From: Lunularia cruciata
Lineage: Eukaryota; Streptophyta; Marchantiopsida; Lunulariales; Lunulariaceae
Reading direction: 5' to 3'
Assembly (NCBI GenBank): GCA_948567375.1
Contig: OX419759.1
Coordinates: 7,222,744-7,286,743, forward strand
Length of the DNA stretch: 64,000 bases
Each line of letters starts with the position of its first letter. Position 1 is the stretch's first letter. The translations under genes and the position numbers were made by a program. The notes beneath the pieces are model-generated. The model did not search any database and had not been told where the DNA came from. It saw only the letters and a program-made list of their open reading frames with translations. Of the stretch, positions 47,949 to 59,218 are shown piece after piece.

Positions 47949-50900
47949 TCAAAGTGCTCTTCTCCAACTGTATAAGCTGGATATCACCTCTCAAACAAAC
48001 GTTGTCGTTGGTGTTGGTGCTTCCACGACATCTTCTCGCGTTTGTCTGGAACATTTCTCTTTACCTGGCTCGTCCTTGAGCTTTAGGCTTAGCTTCTTGA
48101 TAACAAGGGTCTGTGAATTTCTCGTGCACAGCGTGTGGGAAGTAATTAGTAACTTCGATGATTTGAGCGTTTCGCACTTTCTTCCTGGGGTTTGGAGCAC
48201 TGAGGTTGTAGCCTAGGTTTGTTCATAGGATTGTAGTAGTAGGCATACCGTGTAGTACGCTTTTTCAAGGATTTCTCAAAAAGCATGCTGTGTTTAGAAT
48301 TAAGTCATTCTTTTGGAGTATCAGGAGAGCTTTGCGTTTTCCAGGCGGAGGCGAAGACTGATGCTAGGTTGGCGTTAGGTTTGCTCGTCGATTTACCAGT
48401 TTGCAGAAGTGGACCAGAACTGCTTTGGAGGCAGTTGGCGAACTATGTTACCTATCAAATATGCATGTCGAGCATGATCATGACTGTATTGTCGCATGTC
48501 GAGCATGATCAAGTATGCATATCAAATATGCATGTATTTAAAGTCGAGTTATTCTTTCGGTAATGAGAGAGAGCCTGCATATTCCAGCAAAAGGTTGTAA
48601 CTGGTCTCGGGCTATTTATGCATGGTAAACGATAACAATGTAATCTAAGCGGAAGGCGGCACGTGCAGTGTTCTCAAATTGTGCCAATCTGTGGTGTTGC
48701 CAATTAGCTCATGAAGTATTTCAGAGGAGTGTTTCAGACAGACTTTGCGTGTAGGGCCTTGCTTAGTCTGAAGATTAAAACGGGTTTTCCTTGTACACGT
48801 GAAGTAGGTCGAATCATTCTCAAATGTTAGCCTAAGAGTCTGTGTAGTATGTTTGTAAAGTGTTTGAATTGCAAGTGAATCAAGTAGGCACCTTAAGCTA
48901 AGGTAGGCACCTTAGCTCGGCATATCGAGTTTATTGGTCCTTGAAACGCCTGAACTTCCTCCACCGCAGACTTCGATACCCCACCTTCACGACGTGGAAG
49001 TATGTGAGTAACATCAATAACCTTGGAAGATTGATTGGCAACAAGGAATACAAAAACCGTTGTCAGTTCTTCAACAGGGATTTGTTCTTTGGCCATCATG
49101 GAGATTGAGCATCACATTATGCAGGTGGGACATGGTTTGAACGTCTCTTTCGTTGATTTCTGTAGTAGTTAGATGTTCTGCCGGAAATGATTTATATCGA
49201 TAGCGTGAGTTTTCCATGGTGGGAAAGGTTCCCCTCGCTCCTGCTTCATCACCATAGAAGATTTAAGCGACCGAAACTCTGCGAGTCACCACACTTCCGT
49301 GGAACTAGGACGAGCTTTGACTTCAGAGACCTGTTTATCTCCGAAGTAGCTGGGCTGGAGCGTGTGAAACCTGAAGAAGTCAGGCAGACCCGAAGACGAA
49401 CAAGTAAGATCAGAGTTGCCGATGGAAAGTCGGTCATCCCACTATGGAAACATGCATCGGGATTTCATCAACAGAATGAAGGGACTAGAGTGTTCAGGTT
49501 CACACTCAGAAAATAGCTAATAGTCTGAGAAAGAAGCTCTTCTCACAAACTTATTGAAAATATAGGGAGTTTTCCCGATAGGAGGACAATGCCATAAGGT
49601 AAGAAACAAGGTCACTCTGGCAATCAGGATGAATTGTTCAAATGTTCATTGAAACTAGAAGAACAAAATTCCAGCTGCCTAAAGTCATTCCGGGAGTGGA
49701 TGATGCATGACTATGAATGAGCGAAGAATGGCAAACAAAATCTTGAAATTTTCTTTCACACAAACTATTGTTGCATTGAAACGAACAATTGTTGTTAGCG
49801 CTCCGGCACTACTTGATAGATCGCGTGTAACTGATATTTGTTTGCATTTGGTTTTGTGTAACGGCGAGACTCATAAACAAGAAGCGCAACGCTAAAACAT
49901 ACAGAAATATGTATCCAGACATGGAAATAATCTCCTTGTTTTCGTCCCTTTAAGTATTTCATCGTTTCCTATTTCATAGCTAATGTACATAAAAAATTGA
50001 CAAGCATTTCGGAGAAAATAACTTGTGTTAATAAAAGATATAATATCCAGAATAGAATTTCCATGCTTAATAGGGAACAGTTGTTTAATATCAACTCCCA
50101 CGGACAGATTCTATATTAAAACACACAATACCACGAGGTCATTATATCTTACCAAAAGGGTGGACTGACAAGTTATGTGTAACAAAGATATGAAAAAAAG
50201 GTCATATTGTGAACCAATTAAGCAAGCGATTTGGTGGGAGCAGCTTTTGATGTTTATTATCGTTGGAATGATTGTATTGCTATGCTTGAATCAAATCAAT
50301 GAGCCAAAGTCCTTTTACTCCAATATCAACTAAGTAATATGCTGATATTTATTTCTACGAGCATAAAGTACTTCTAAAGGAAATGTCATAATTTAGGTAC
50401 ATCATTACCCACGTCTCTACACGCTATTAAATGTACAAATTCAATATCTGGATTCCAAAAAGATTCTCTGTTTTAACGGAATCTTAGAAGTAGATTGAAA
50501 AACAGATTGAAATCAACATCTAAAAAAGGATTTCTGAAATTTTTTTTTCAGAATGCATATTTATTTTAAATTATTTTTGAAATGTGTCATATGTTATTTG
50601 TTATTGTCATATGTTATTTTCACTGCACTTCTTTCCAGTTTTTTAGAACGCATGCTTATGTTTAAATGTTTTCCACTTTTTTGTCATACGTTATGGGATG
50701 GCACTTCTTTCCAGATCGCCGAAGCTAATAAAGTATTAGCTAAGTATAAATTGTACAATAAGTTACTTTCGGTAAAACTTATGAATAACCTTTTAGTTTC
50801 AAAATAAAACAAAATTTGTCCTCTATCTCTGTTGCACCTCGAAATCATCAAATCTATCTAGTTGTCAATATTCCAAATTATAAAATGAAATAAATAAATA

Positions 50901-51059
50901 AAAATATTTCCTTTATGGAATCAGCTTGTTTTTGTATGGCTGAACCTACTAATTAATAAAATGGCAAAGTAGTATACCTTGAAGGAAAAAGGAAACAAGG
51001 CACTAAGAAGTGCAAAAAGAGATAACAATCTATAGTAATCTATTGCTCAACTAGAAGTA
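47949..51059. other. 3' flank of the EXPP1-like gene and gene-free DNA
   Basis: The left part holds the 3' untranslated region. A short direct-repeat cluster (GCATGTCGAGCATGATCA twice, TATCAAATATGCATG twice) lies at 48454-48534. A plus-strand ATG frame at 49187-49516 (109 codons, basic) has no family I recognise. From 49900 to 51059 the DNA is AT-rich with nothing identifiable. Confidence 0.4.
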
Positions 51060-51904
51060 CTCCAATGTTATATCTGGAAACTAGGGAAGGAATGCTAGAT
51101 GTTATAAGAGCTTCTATTGCCGCTACCCTTCTCTAAAGGCCCAATAAGCTCTTGAGTATTGAAAGAGTATAAACTGATGAGCTCTTAGTCTAAATATAAG
51201 GCAACCTTGGTTGGAGAAATAGCCATATCTCCTCACCTCTACAAAGAACCTCATATTGCCTCTCAAGGGAAATCATTGAACTATTGTTAAAGTTGCACAA
51301 AAATCTCTACAACCAAAGGTATCAAAGGATAGTCGTGTTGCATAATGGTCTTCCTTCTCCTTGGTAGTGATGATTGTTATCATTCTTGCCTGAATACAGG
51401 TTCATACTAGTTACTTTGCTAGTAGAGGGTTTGTGACCACCATATCAAACATGGTATGCTGTCTATTTGCAAAAATGACTATATCTACTCTCACATGCTA
51501 ATGAGGTGGTCCAAGAAAATCCAAGCATTACTCAATCTATACTTGATACCATGTAGATAATAGGTTTAATTATATTATATCTTGGATGACATCATGAACT
51601 GTAGGAAATACTTCATTTAAAGAACATTGTAAAATGTGTATGTTATATGTGTCATATAGGGATGCACAATGCACTAACCTAGTAATAGTGGAAGTGTTGG
51701 ATGTGGTAAACCTAAATGTAGGTAGAGTACCATAGTAAAATCTTTGAATGTGAAAGGAAATTCCTCAATCAAAGGGGAGACATGGAGCCAAGCTCAAGAG
51801 ACCTTTCCTCCACAAGAGAGAATACTAGCTCTATCAAGTAAAGGCACATGAGTGAGATAAGAGTGTACACATTGGTAATGGTATGAGTATGCATACATTC
51901 ACTA
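51060..51904. repeat. Family C dispersed repeat, left half split by the chromovirus
   Basis: This is homologous to 38560-39450 (TTGCATAATGGTC.TTCCTTCTCCTTGGTAG; GATGTGGTAAACCTAAATGTAGGTAGAGT; GAGCCAAGCTCAAGAGACCTTTCCTCCAC). It ends at the target-site duplication CACTA (51900-51904), and the repeat resumes after the element at 57552. Confidence 0.6.
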
Positions 51905-52326
51905 TGTAAAAGACCAAACCCGAGGAGAGAAATAGGAGAATGGAAACTCACATTGGGACACTTGAATGAGGGAAAACTCCAAATGCCTAGCATGAGCTTT
52001 GGCTTTGGTATTTATAGGTAGCATACAAGACCCTTAAAGCTTCTCAAGAAGCTTCCTTGAGCCGCTTTCTTGGAGTGCAAGCCAAGTTAACCAAGAAACT
52101 TTTCAAGAAGCTTCCTTTTAGAAGCAACCTACTTGGCATGCAAGCTAAGCTAGTTAGAAGCTTCTAGAAGCTTCCTTCTAGAAGCTACCTACTTAGGGTG
52201 CAAGTTAACTAGTTGGGAAGCTTCCCAAGAAGCTTCTTAGATGCTTCTAGAAATTCTAGGCTATTTTGTCTTATTATCTACTTTGCAAGCCCAATTAACT
52301 TCATAGCTAAACTCCATATTCTTACA
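51905..52326 (-). repeat. Chromovirus 3' LTR (422 bp)
   Basis: Begins TGTAAAAGACC and ends CTTACA on the plus strand. In element sense it carries heat-shock-element-like blocks (four-unit GAAGCTTCTAGAAGCTTC at 52157-52174) followed by a TATA box CCTATAAATACC (52007-52018). Confidence 0.95.
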
Positions 52327-52341
52327 TATTCCCCTGCCGCT
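52327..52341 (-). other. Polypurine tract
   Basis: The minus strand reads GCGGCAGGGGAATA immediately before the 3' LTR, which fits a plus-strand priming site. Confidence 0.7.
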
Positions 52342-52344
52342 AGT

Positions 52345-52560
52345 TGGTGACGTCCTCGTCGCCAGTGAAGCTTCAAATTCCTTGATGGCCATATGTGCAT
52401 TCTGGAGGTGGGAAAGAGGTTCCCATGTGGCATCATGAAGGGGATACCCTTTCCAAAGGACCTTGTACTCCGTATGTTGGCGACAGCCTCGTTGAATATG
52501 GTGACGTGCAAGGATACAATCAACTTCGTACTCCTCATGATCATTGATAGGGACAGGCAG
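52345..52560 (-). pseudogene. Chromodomain of the integrase C-terminus
   Basis: In minus sense, PVPINDHEEYEVDCIL, then RRH-type residues, TEYKVLWKGYPLHDATWEP and LQNAHMAIKEFEA. The WKGY and TWEP motifs and the EYEV start match classic chromodomains, which in chromoviruses steer integration to methylated histone H3. The frame is open through the domain. Confidence 0.93.
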
Positions 52561-53517
52561 AGGAGGAGGTTGGACTCAAGAGGAAAAGGAAGAGGGGTTA
52601 GGAACAAAGGGTTTCAACTTGGAAACATGAAAGACAGGATAGATACGCATGTGACAAGGCAAGGCAAGTTGATAAGCAACAAGAGAGACAATGTGGGTGA
52701 TATCAAAGGGTCCTATCCAATTAGGAGCAAATTTTCAAACTTGGGTATCAAGTGGGAGAGGGAGGTTACTAGAGAATAACATGACTTTATCACCAACTTC
52801 AAAGGTAAGATCATGACGATGGTGGTCCGTATATTGTTTTTGGTGATTCTGAGCAACAAGGAGGTGAGACTTGGCTTGTTGGAGAGATTGGGATATAGTG
52901 GTCAAGAATGTGGAAGTATGAGGAACCTAAGAGGAAGGGGGAGCAAGAAGAGAATCTGGAACAAGCGGATCTTGGCCAAAATTGAGAAAGAAGGGAGAAA
53001 ATCAAGTGCTTGCCTGTTTGGAATTGTTGTAGGTAAATTCTGCAGCTGTAAGACATTAATCCCAGTTGGTATGGTGTACATTGACAAAGGACATCAACAT
53101 ATCCTCCAATGTACAATTTGCGCGTTTGATTTGTCCATCAGTTTGAGGATGATAGGCCGTGGACAAAGCAAGCTTGGTGTCAAGTATCTGGAAGAGTGCT
53201 TGCCAAAACTTCCCGGTAAATCAAGGATCACGGTCGGAGATGAGTACATGTGGCATCCCATGATGCTTGAAGACATTGTTGAAGTAGATTTGCGCTAAGG
53301 TTGGAGCATCCACGGTATCACAGGTTGGTGCCAAGTGGATTTGCTTACTAAGCTTATCCACAAACACCATGATTGCGGTGTGTCCTTGTTTTGTCTTTGG
53401 CAAGGATGTGATGAGATCCAAGCTCATATGCTCCCAGAAAGTGGATGGAATGGCGAGTGGTTGAAGGAGTCCACTCGGCTTTTGGTTGCTGGCGTTGTTA
53501 CATTGGCAACTCTCACA
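52560..53517 (-). pseudogene. Chromovirus integrase core and C-terminal part
   Basis: The core reads MSLDLITSLPKT, then VFVDKLSKQIHLAP, FNNVFKHHGMPHVLISDRDP, then after an in-frame TGA FTGKFWQALFQ, AYHPQTDGQIKRANCTLE and further on the EFTYNNS block. The DDE acidic residues of the first two motifs are present. At least two more stops occur, at positions where the family has Arg (CGA) and Gln (CAA). Confidence 0.88.
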
Positions 53518-54414
53518 TCATCGGACAAAGTCTCGAACATCTTGTGTCATGTTGGGCCACCACCATTGGTGTTGGAGGGTGCCCAAGGTCTTGTCCACTC
53601 CCATGTGACCAACTATTGGTAAATCATGGGCTTCTTGAAGGCGCACAAGTGGAAGATCACCTTTGGCTGGAACATAGATCTGGTCTGCATGGAATAAAAG
53701 GCCTTCCTTGAAGGAGAAGGTTTTGTACTCCTTGTCGCATGCTATCAGATGTCCCTTTACCATTTGGAAGAAGGGATCTTGTTGTAGAGCTGATTGAAAC
53801 TCATTATGGACCTTAGGGTCAATGGACACTGTTGTAATTGCCACCATGGTGAGAGGAAGAGCCTTCAAATCAAGTCGTCGTGATAGAGCATCAGAGATGA
53901 CATGGAACCAACTTGGTTTGTACTCAAGTTTGATGTCAAAAAATTGGAGTTGCTCTTCCCATCGATGATGCCGACTCTTCATGTGCTCCAAGTGTAAGGT
54001 CTGCAACAATGGCTTGTGATCAGTTTGCATGATCACTTGTTTCCCCAAGAGATAATGCCTCCATACCTTGGTGGCATATACCATTGCAAGTTGTTCACGA
54101 TCTTGAGCAGAGCAATTTCTTTCAACTATATTTAGTCGGCGAGATACAAAGGCAATATGATGTAGTCCATCTGGAAATTCTTGTTGCAACACAGCTCCAA
54201 TTGCAAAGTTAGAAGCATCAAAATCAACCACACAAGGTAGTTGAGGATCATATGGTTGAAGAATGGGTCTTGAAGACACCATATGCTTTAACTTCTGGAA
54301 TGCTTCTTCATGCTTGGTGGTCCACTGGAAGCTCAAGTTCTTTCCCAAGAGGTTAGTCAATGGTGCAGCAACATGAGTATAATAGTGGATGAACCGTCGG
54401 TAAAAACTGGCCAA
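53518..54414 (-). pseudogene. Chromovirus RNase H and integrase zinc domain
   Basis: This 298-codon frame opens with the RT thumb (ASFYRRFIHYY). It contains the RNase H acidic residues in DFDASNFAIGAVL, AQDREQLA and TDHKPLLQTL, and then the integrase HHCC start (EAHDLPIVGHMGVDKT, QWWWPNM). It is stopped by a single in-frame TGA at 53518, after which the CESC part of the zinc domain continues in the same frame. Confidence 0.93.
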
Positions 54415-55158
54415 TCCATTGAATGCTCATACTTATGTAGCATCCTTTGGTGTAGGCCAATCAATAGTGGCCTTGATCTTCTCTTCTTCCATCTTGATCC
54501 CCTCTGATGAGATCTTATGACCCAAGAAGGTAACCTCCTTCTGCCAAAAAGCACACTTTGACTTCTTGCAATAAAATTTCCACTGTGGTAGTCATCTTAG
54601 GATTTCTCGCACATGATTCACGTGTTCTGCCTCTATCCTACTATAGATTAAGATATCATCTAAGAACACCACCACGGACTGATCCAATAGTCACTCCAAC
54701 ACCTAATGCATCTGATCCATGAAGATTGCTGGAGCATTAGTGAGTCTGAAAGGTAGAACTCTCCACTCAAAATGTCCATACCTTGTGCGAAAAGCAGTCT
54801 TTTGCACGTCCTCTCCTTCAATAGGAATTTTCCAATAGCCGCTATGAAGATCCAGCTTGGAAAAGTAGCGTGCTCCACTTAGTTGATCAAGTAGGTCATC
54901 GATCCGGGGCAAGGGATATGCATTCTTCACGGTTTGCTTATTGAGTCCACGGTAATCAATACAGAAACAAAGTCCTCCATCCTTCTTTGGAACAAATAGT
55001 ACCGGTGTTCCCCAAGGAGAGGTACTATGTCGTATGAAATCCTTCTCCAACAACTCTGTAAGTGTTTTGTACAACTCCTCCAACTCCTTTGGTGAGAGCC
55101 AATAGATTGGTCTACTCATTGGAGTACTCCTTGGCAATAACTCGATCTTGAAGTGCAT
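54415..55158 (-). pseudogene. Chromovirus reverse transcriptase
   Basis: The frame 55158-54703 carries the RT fingers and palm: [91 protein letters not shown] and [11 protein letters not shown]. The catalytic FLDDILIYS follows at about 54640-54670. Frame breaks occur after residue DQMH and again before the RNase H. Confidence 0.93.
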
Positions 55159-55161
55159 ACC

Positions 55162-55524
55162 TCAATCAGAGGGTAATCCCTTTGGTAGATCATCCGGAAA
55201 CACATCTGCAAACTCCTGAACTATCCGATCAACCATTGCTTGATGAGGCTCTTGGTCCTCCTCAGATTGTTCTTGTGCAATCGGCTTGATCCACACTATG
55301 AAGACAAACTTATCTTCCTCCAAAGCTTGCTCTATGGCCGCTTCATTAACAAACTTCCCTTCCAAGGACCCATCTCTCTTCCAAGCTTGCTCCATGGTTG
55401 CCTTCTTGGCAAACTTCCCATCTTGGGACTCATCTCCCTTCCAGATTCTCTCTATGGGTACCTTCTCGACAAACTTCCCATCTTGGGACTGACTATTCTT
55501 AGGCATCTTACTTAGAGGTGCCAT
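55162..55524 (-). pseudogene. Protease-RT linker with a three-unit 20-residue repeat
   Basis: The frame contains three consecutive 20-residue units starting SQDGKF, SQDGKF and SLEGKF (about 55311-55493), then the RT lead-in VQEFADVFPDDLPKGLP. The unit repeats in DNA as 60 bases. This spacer is not a conserved domain in the family. Confidence 0.8.
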
Positions 55525-55533
55525 ACAACCTAA

Positions 55534-55926
55534 TTAGAATTTTCTACCTTGGTGTTGTACTTGAATTTGTTGTTGGGTCCAATCAAATTGAACCTTATGA
55601 CGTTCAAGCCAAGGTAGACCCAGAATGATATCATAGTGTAGAGGTGCCACTACAAACCTCATACACTCCAAATACTCCTTCCCAATCTTGAAGGTAATAG
55701 GATATGAGGTGCGGAATGCAGAACCCTTTTTACCATCCGCCATCATCAAACTACTTCCAAACATTGGCTTGATAGGAATACCCAATTCCTTTGCTACTTG
55801 CATAGACATGCAATTCTCTGAACTTCCAAAATCAACCAAAATCCTACAATCTCGATTAGATATTGTACCTTGCAAGTGAAGCAAACTTGCATAGGTCAAG
55901 CCTTCAATCCCATTGGAACTAATCAA
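55534..55926 (-). pseudogene. Chromovirus aspartic protease
   Basis: A 130-codon frame with the retropepsin pattern: LQGTISNRDCRILVDFGSS, then VAKELGIPI, LECMRFVVAPLHYDIILG and LPWLERHKVQFDW. The catalytic triplet, normally D-S/T-G, reads D-F-G here, a single-residue change expected to abolish activity. Confidence 0.85.
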
Positions 55927-56039
55927 GCTCCCAATAGGTGGCTCAAAATCTCCTATTGGGATTCTTTATTTCCATGATCATTCTGTTCCACAAACTCCAT
56001 CTGGGCAACTTGTTGAGGTTACCCATTCCTAAGTGGACA

Positions 56040-56100
56040 TTCAACAATGCAATGTCCAACTTGGCAACAATAAAAGCAACCTTCATTTTGTCGTAATCTT
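56040..56100 (-). other. gag CCHC zinc knuckle
   Basis: The minus strand reads CFYCCQVGHCIVEC, a C-X2-C-X4-H-X4-C knuckle followed by PLRNG. It marks the end of gag and would bind genomic RNA. Confidence 0.85.
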
Positions 56101-56168
56101 TCTCTATCTACTATGCCAAGTGGTCTTTGTTGGATAGCATCAATCTCCATTGGTACCGGTTCTTCCAC

Positions 56169-56858
56169 TCATGCGTAGTGTACTAGTAGGCTTTGTGTAG
56201 GTTGAGGTCGAGACCAAGTTGTCGCAACCAAGGAATCGTAATGCTCAGCCAATTGCATGGCTTCTTCTACGTTTTGTGGCTCCCGCATGGTCACTTCCAA
56301 TTTGGTTTGTGACTTCAATCCTCGCACAAATCGATCCAGAACTTCACCTTCTTGGATATCTGGAATTTGCATGATGATGTTCTGAACTTGTGTGATGTAG
56401 CTTCTCATTGAGCCAATCTGCCTCAACTCTACCAATTTATCTCGTGCGACTCAGGTGGCATTTATAGTTTGAAATCGACCAAGTATTGCATCTTTGAATT
56501 CTGCCCATGTCAAAATTGGTGTAACAATTTGTCGTTCAGCTCTTTCTACTCGGAATTGCCACCAAAGTTTTGCCATGCCATCCAATTGGCTAGAAGCAAA
56601 GAGAATTTGTTTCCGCTCATTTTGAAGATTGGTGGCTTCAAAGTAACATTCAAAGTCAAACACACAATTCTCCACTATGCTTGGAAGATTCTTGCCTTCA
56701 AACACCTTGGGTTTCAGAAATCAAATGTGATCTTCTCCATCTCAAATTGGTGCTCTATCTATCTATTCTCGTCATTGCTGGTCTCGTTCATCCAACAATC
56801 AAGTAAGATGCTCGATTTGTTATTGCATTGCAAGGATAACATCCGGTATTTCTGCCAT
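56169..56858 (-). pseudogene. Chromovirus gag (interrupted)
   Basis: The ATG at 56856-56858 begins MAEIPDVILAMQ and is then hit by four stops (TAA, TGA, TGA, TAG) within 25 codons. Beyond these, frames 56705-56451 and 56435-56169 read a typical retrotransposon gag: CYFEATN..NERKQILFASSQL, then AKLWW, WAEFKDAILGRF, LRQIGSMRSYI and LDRFVRGLK. A zinc knuckle follows at about 56040-56100 in a third segment. Confidence 0.85.
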
Positions 56859-57116
56859 TGCTACTACTCTATTCCACTACCCTCAATTTATCTTGTTGAT
56901 TAACACATAGATACAACACTTCCACCGTTCTCCATAAGTTACAACTAGAAGTATCAAGGGTTCCTCTAACATGGTGATCATATGTAGAAAATCCTGCCCA
57001 AAGTGTGAGGTGATGAATTGTGTGAAACGATGTTTTGGTAATATCTGGACATGAAAGTCCCAATGGTTTGGCAGAAGTGGATTTGGTGGTCCATAAATTC
57101 CATCCATCCCATTCTT

Positions 57117-57129
57117 GCTCTGATACCAA
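57117..57129 (-). other. Primer binding site, initiator tRNA-Met type
   Basis: Next to the 5' LTR, the minus strand reads T then TGGTATCAGAGC, the standard plant PBS complementary to the 3' end of initiator tRNA-Met. Confidence 0.95.
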
Positions 57130-57551
57130 TGTAAAAGACCAAAACCGAGGAGAGAAATAGGAGAATGGATACTCACATTGGGACACTTGAATGAGGAAAA
57201 ACTCCAAATGCCTAGCATGAGCTTCGGCTTTGGTATTTATAGGTAGCATACAAGACACTTGAAGCTTCTCAAGAAGCTTCCTTGAGCCGCTTTCTTGGAG
57301 TGCAAGCCAAGTTAACCAAGAAGCTTCTCAAGAAGCTTCCTTCTAGAAGCCGCATACTTGGCATGCAAGCTAAGCTAGTTAGAAGCTTCTAGAAGCTTCC
57401 TTCTAGAAGCTACCTACTTAGGGCGCAAGTTAACTAGTTGGGAAGCTTCCCAAGAAGCTTCTTAGATGCTTCTAGAAATTCTAGGCTATTTTGTCTTATT
57501 ATCTACTTTGTAAGCCCGACTAACTTCGTAGCTAAACTCCATATTGTTACA
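57130..57551 (-). repeat. Chromovirus 5' LTR (422 bp)
   Basis: Same length and termini as the other LTR. In element sense the four-unit HSE-like block (57382-57399) and further GAAGCTTC blocks lie 60-250 bases upstream of the TATA box CCTATAAATACC (57232-57243). Confidence 0.95.
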
Positions 57552-58143
57552 CACTAAGATTTGCTTGAATCTTCTTAGACGCTAATGATACAAAATCAAT
57601 AAAAGCAAGGAGTGCTCTGCATGTAAGGCTTGGTAATATATTGCAAGACAAACACATATAAGAGTGGAGATAATAATTTATTGAATGAATTGTCACAATA
57701 GATGCCAAAAGAAAGGTGTCCATGGTGTAAGAACCTACTTGTTTGTAAGAGGGAGAGTAAGGTCCATGCTACTAAATAGGCTATGGGCACAATAATCTTA
57801 CAACATGAGACCACAACCTCTCATAGCTAAGGAAGACTTATTTGTAGCTTGCACCATTCGTTCAATTGCTATTGGAGTATGCATTGCATTGATAGAGTGG
57901 AGAAGTTTGGCATATAATATTATCAAATATATGTAAATAAAGTTGGAGTACATTTAGGCGTGTGTAATTACATGCCAAATAGGAGGCTCTAGGGACATAA
58001 CATATTGTTAGAATAAAATAGACAACTTGTGTATTCTCCAAACCAATGGAGTAAATAAGCATGGATTGTGGCTTGAACCAAAGTGTTTGAGATAACAAGC
58101 TACAAAAACAATTCTCTCTTAAAAGAGAGCACACAATACTCAA
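57552..58143. repeat. Family C dispersed repeat, right half
   Basis: Starting with the second CACTA, the sequence reads CTAAGATTTGC, matching GTAAGATTTGC at 39456 in the uninterrupted copy. It then continues as AT-rich non-coding DNA. Confidence 0.5.
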
Positions 58144-58297
58144 ATCTCATATTGGAAACTAAAATCTTGGTGGGAAGTTTGAGAGCATGAGGATTGGTAG
58201 TGGACTTCAAACAACATCAAACCTCATATTCAAAATTGGAACCTTGGTGGGAAGTTTGAGGGAGTGAGGATTGTTAGTAGACTCTAAACCTTGCATT
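58144..58297. repeat. 77-bp tandem duplication
   Basis: Two units share CTTGGTGGGAAGTTTGAG, GA(T/G)TGAGGATTG-like and GTAG(T/A).GACT(T/C).AAAC blocks at 77-base spacing. Confidence 0.8.
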
Positions 58298-59218
58298 TAG
58301 AAGCCAAGAATTGCAAACCCAAGGTCTTTAGGTAGAGTGTAATTCTAGATAAGGCTCTAACTACATCCTCCAAGTGCTCAATATATGGATGTTATCTAAA
58401 AGTGATTAAAAGAAACATGATGGAAAAGTTAAACATTGTGAAGTGAGCAATGGAAAATAGGGGCCTCCCTAGGGGATTTCCTTAGCATATACACTTGGTG
58501 GATACCAACTATGTGAACTCCTTTGTGCTAGTATGATAATTATACAAAAAAGGTGTTTCTATACCATTAAAATTATGCATAAATAGTATCAAAGAGTAGA
58601 TCTAATCCCCTATTAAACAAAGAGCATGAAATAGAGCCAAACAAGAAATTTTATTGAATGTATTTGAGACATCAACTTGGAATAGCCACCCAATCAAGAT
58701 GGATCCATAAAAGTTCATGATCAGTCTCACAACCTCTAAGAGTAGCCACAGCTAACTGATGTAGAGATACAAAGGATAAAAACAAGTGTCAAAGTTTTAG
58801 GTAAATAGTACGTGATACTGAACATAGGAAAAGATCCCTATAGCAATAGTGATCCCTATAACATAGGTCTTTTTGAAATACTAAGGAGACAAGATGTGCA
58901 AAACAAACAAGCAACTCCAAGGGATATTAAATCCAAGCAATGCACTATCAAAAGTAAAGAGAAACTAAAATCTAGCATGTTTGGTGAGAAACAATTGCAT
59001 ATATGCTCAAAAACCATTCTTGATAGCCTACATGTTAAGACACATAAGGATTAGAGAGTAAAGCATGATCAAAGAAGTACTTTGTAAGTTACAGGTCTTC
59101 ATGTAGGTGATAATCATAAAGGAAAGAAGGTGGTCATAAGTGGCAGGTTGATGAAGACTCTATAGGTAGATAAAATATCAATGGAGAAGAGTGCTACGCT
59201 GGAATGTAATAGTGCTTG
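58298..59218. other. Gene-free, AT-rich stretch
   Basis: No domain-bearing frame is visible; the 80-codon plus frame at 58812-59054 is Lys-rich and unrecognised. Confidence 0.4.

Larger units (their letters stand above)
51905..57551 (-). mobile_element. Ty3/gypsy chromovirus, near-complete but inactivated
   Basis: This 5,647-bp LTR retrotransposon is flanked by the 5-base duplication CACTA (51900-51904 and 57552-57556). The minus-strand order is 5' LTR (57130-57551), PBS, gag with a CCHC knuckle, protease, RT, RNase H, integrase, chromodomain, polypurine tract and 3' LTR (51905-52326). The RT-RNaseH-integrase order places it in Ty3/gypsy, and the C-terminal chromodomain marks it as a chromovirus. 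The short length and LTR size resemble the Reina-type clade, which is inference. The reading frame is broken by several stops, so the copy is not autonomous. The two LTRs differ at roughly 18 of 422 positions by eye. Confidence 0.95.

Noticed and set aside
48893..49099. Minus-strand 68-codon frame vaguely like the end of a short-chain dehydrogenase
   Set aside because: Only a few residues (VFVFLVANQSS) recall the family; no cofactor or catalytic motif and no neighbouring exons were found.
52393..53298. Plus-strand frames of 128 and 161 codons
   Set aside because: They are antisense shadows of the chromovirus integrase and chromodomain.
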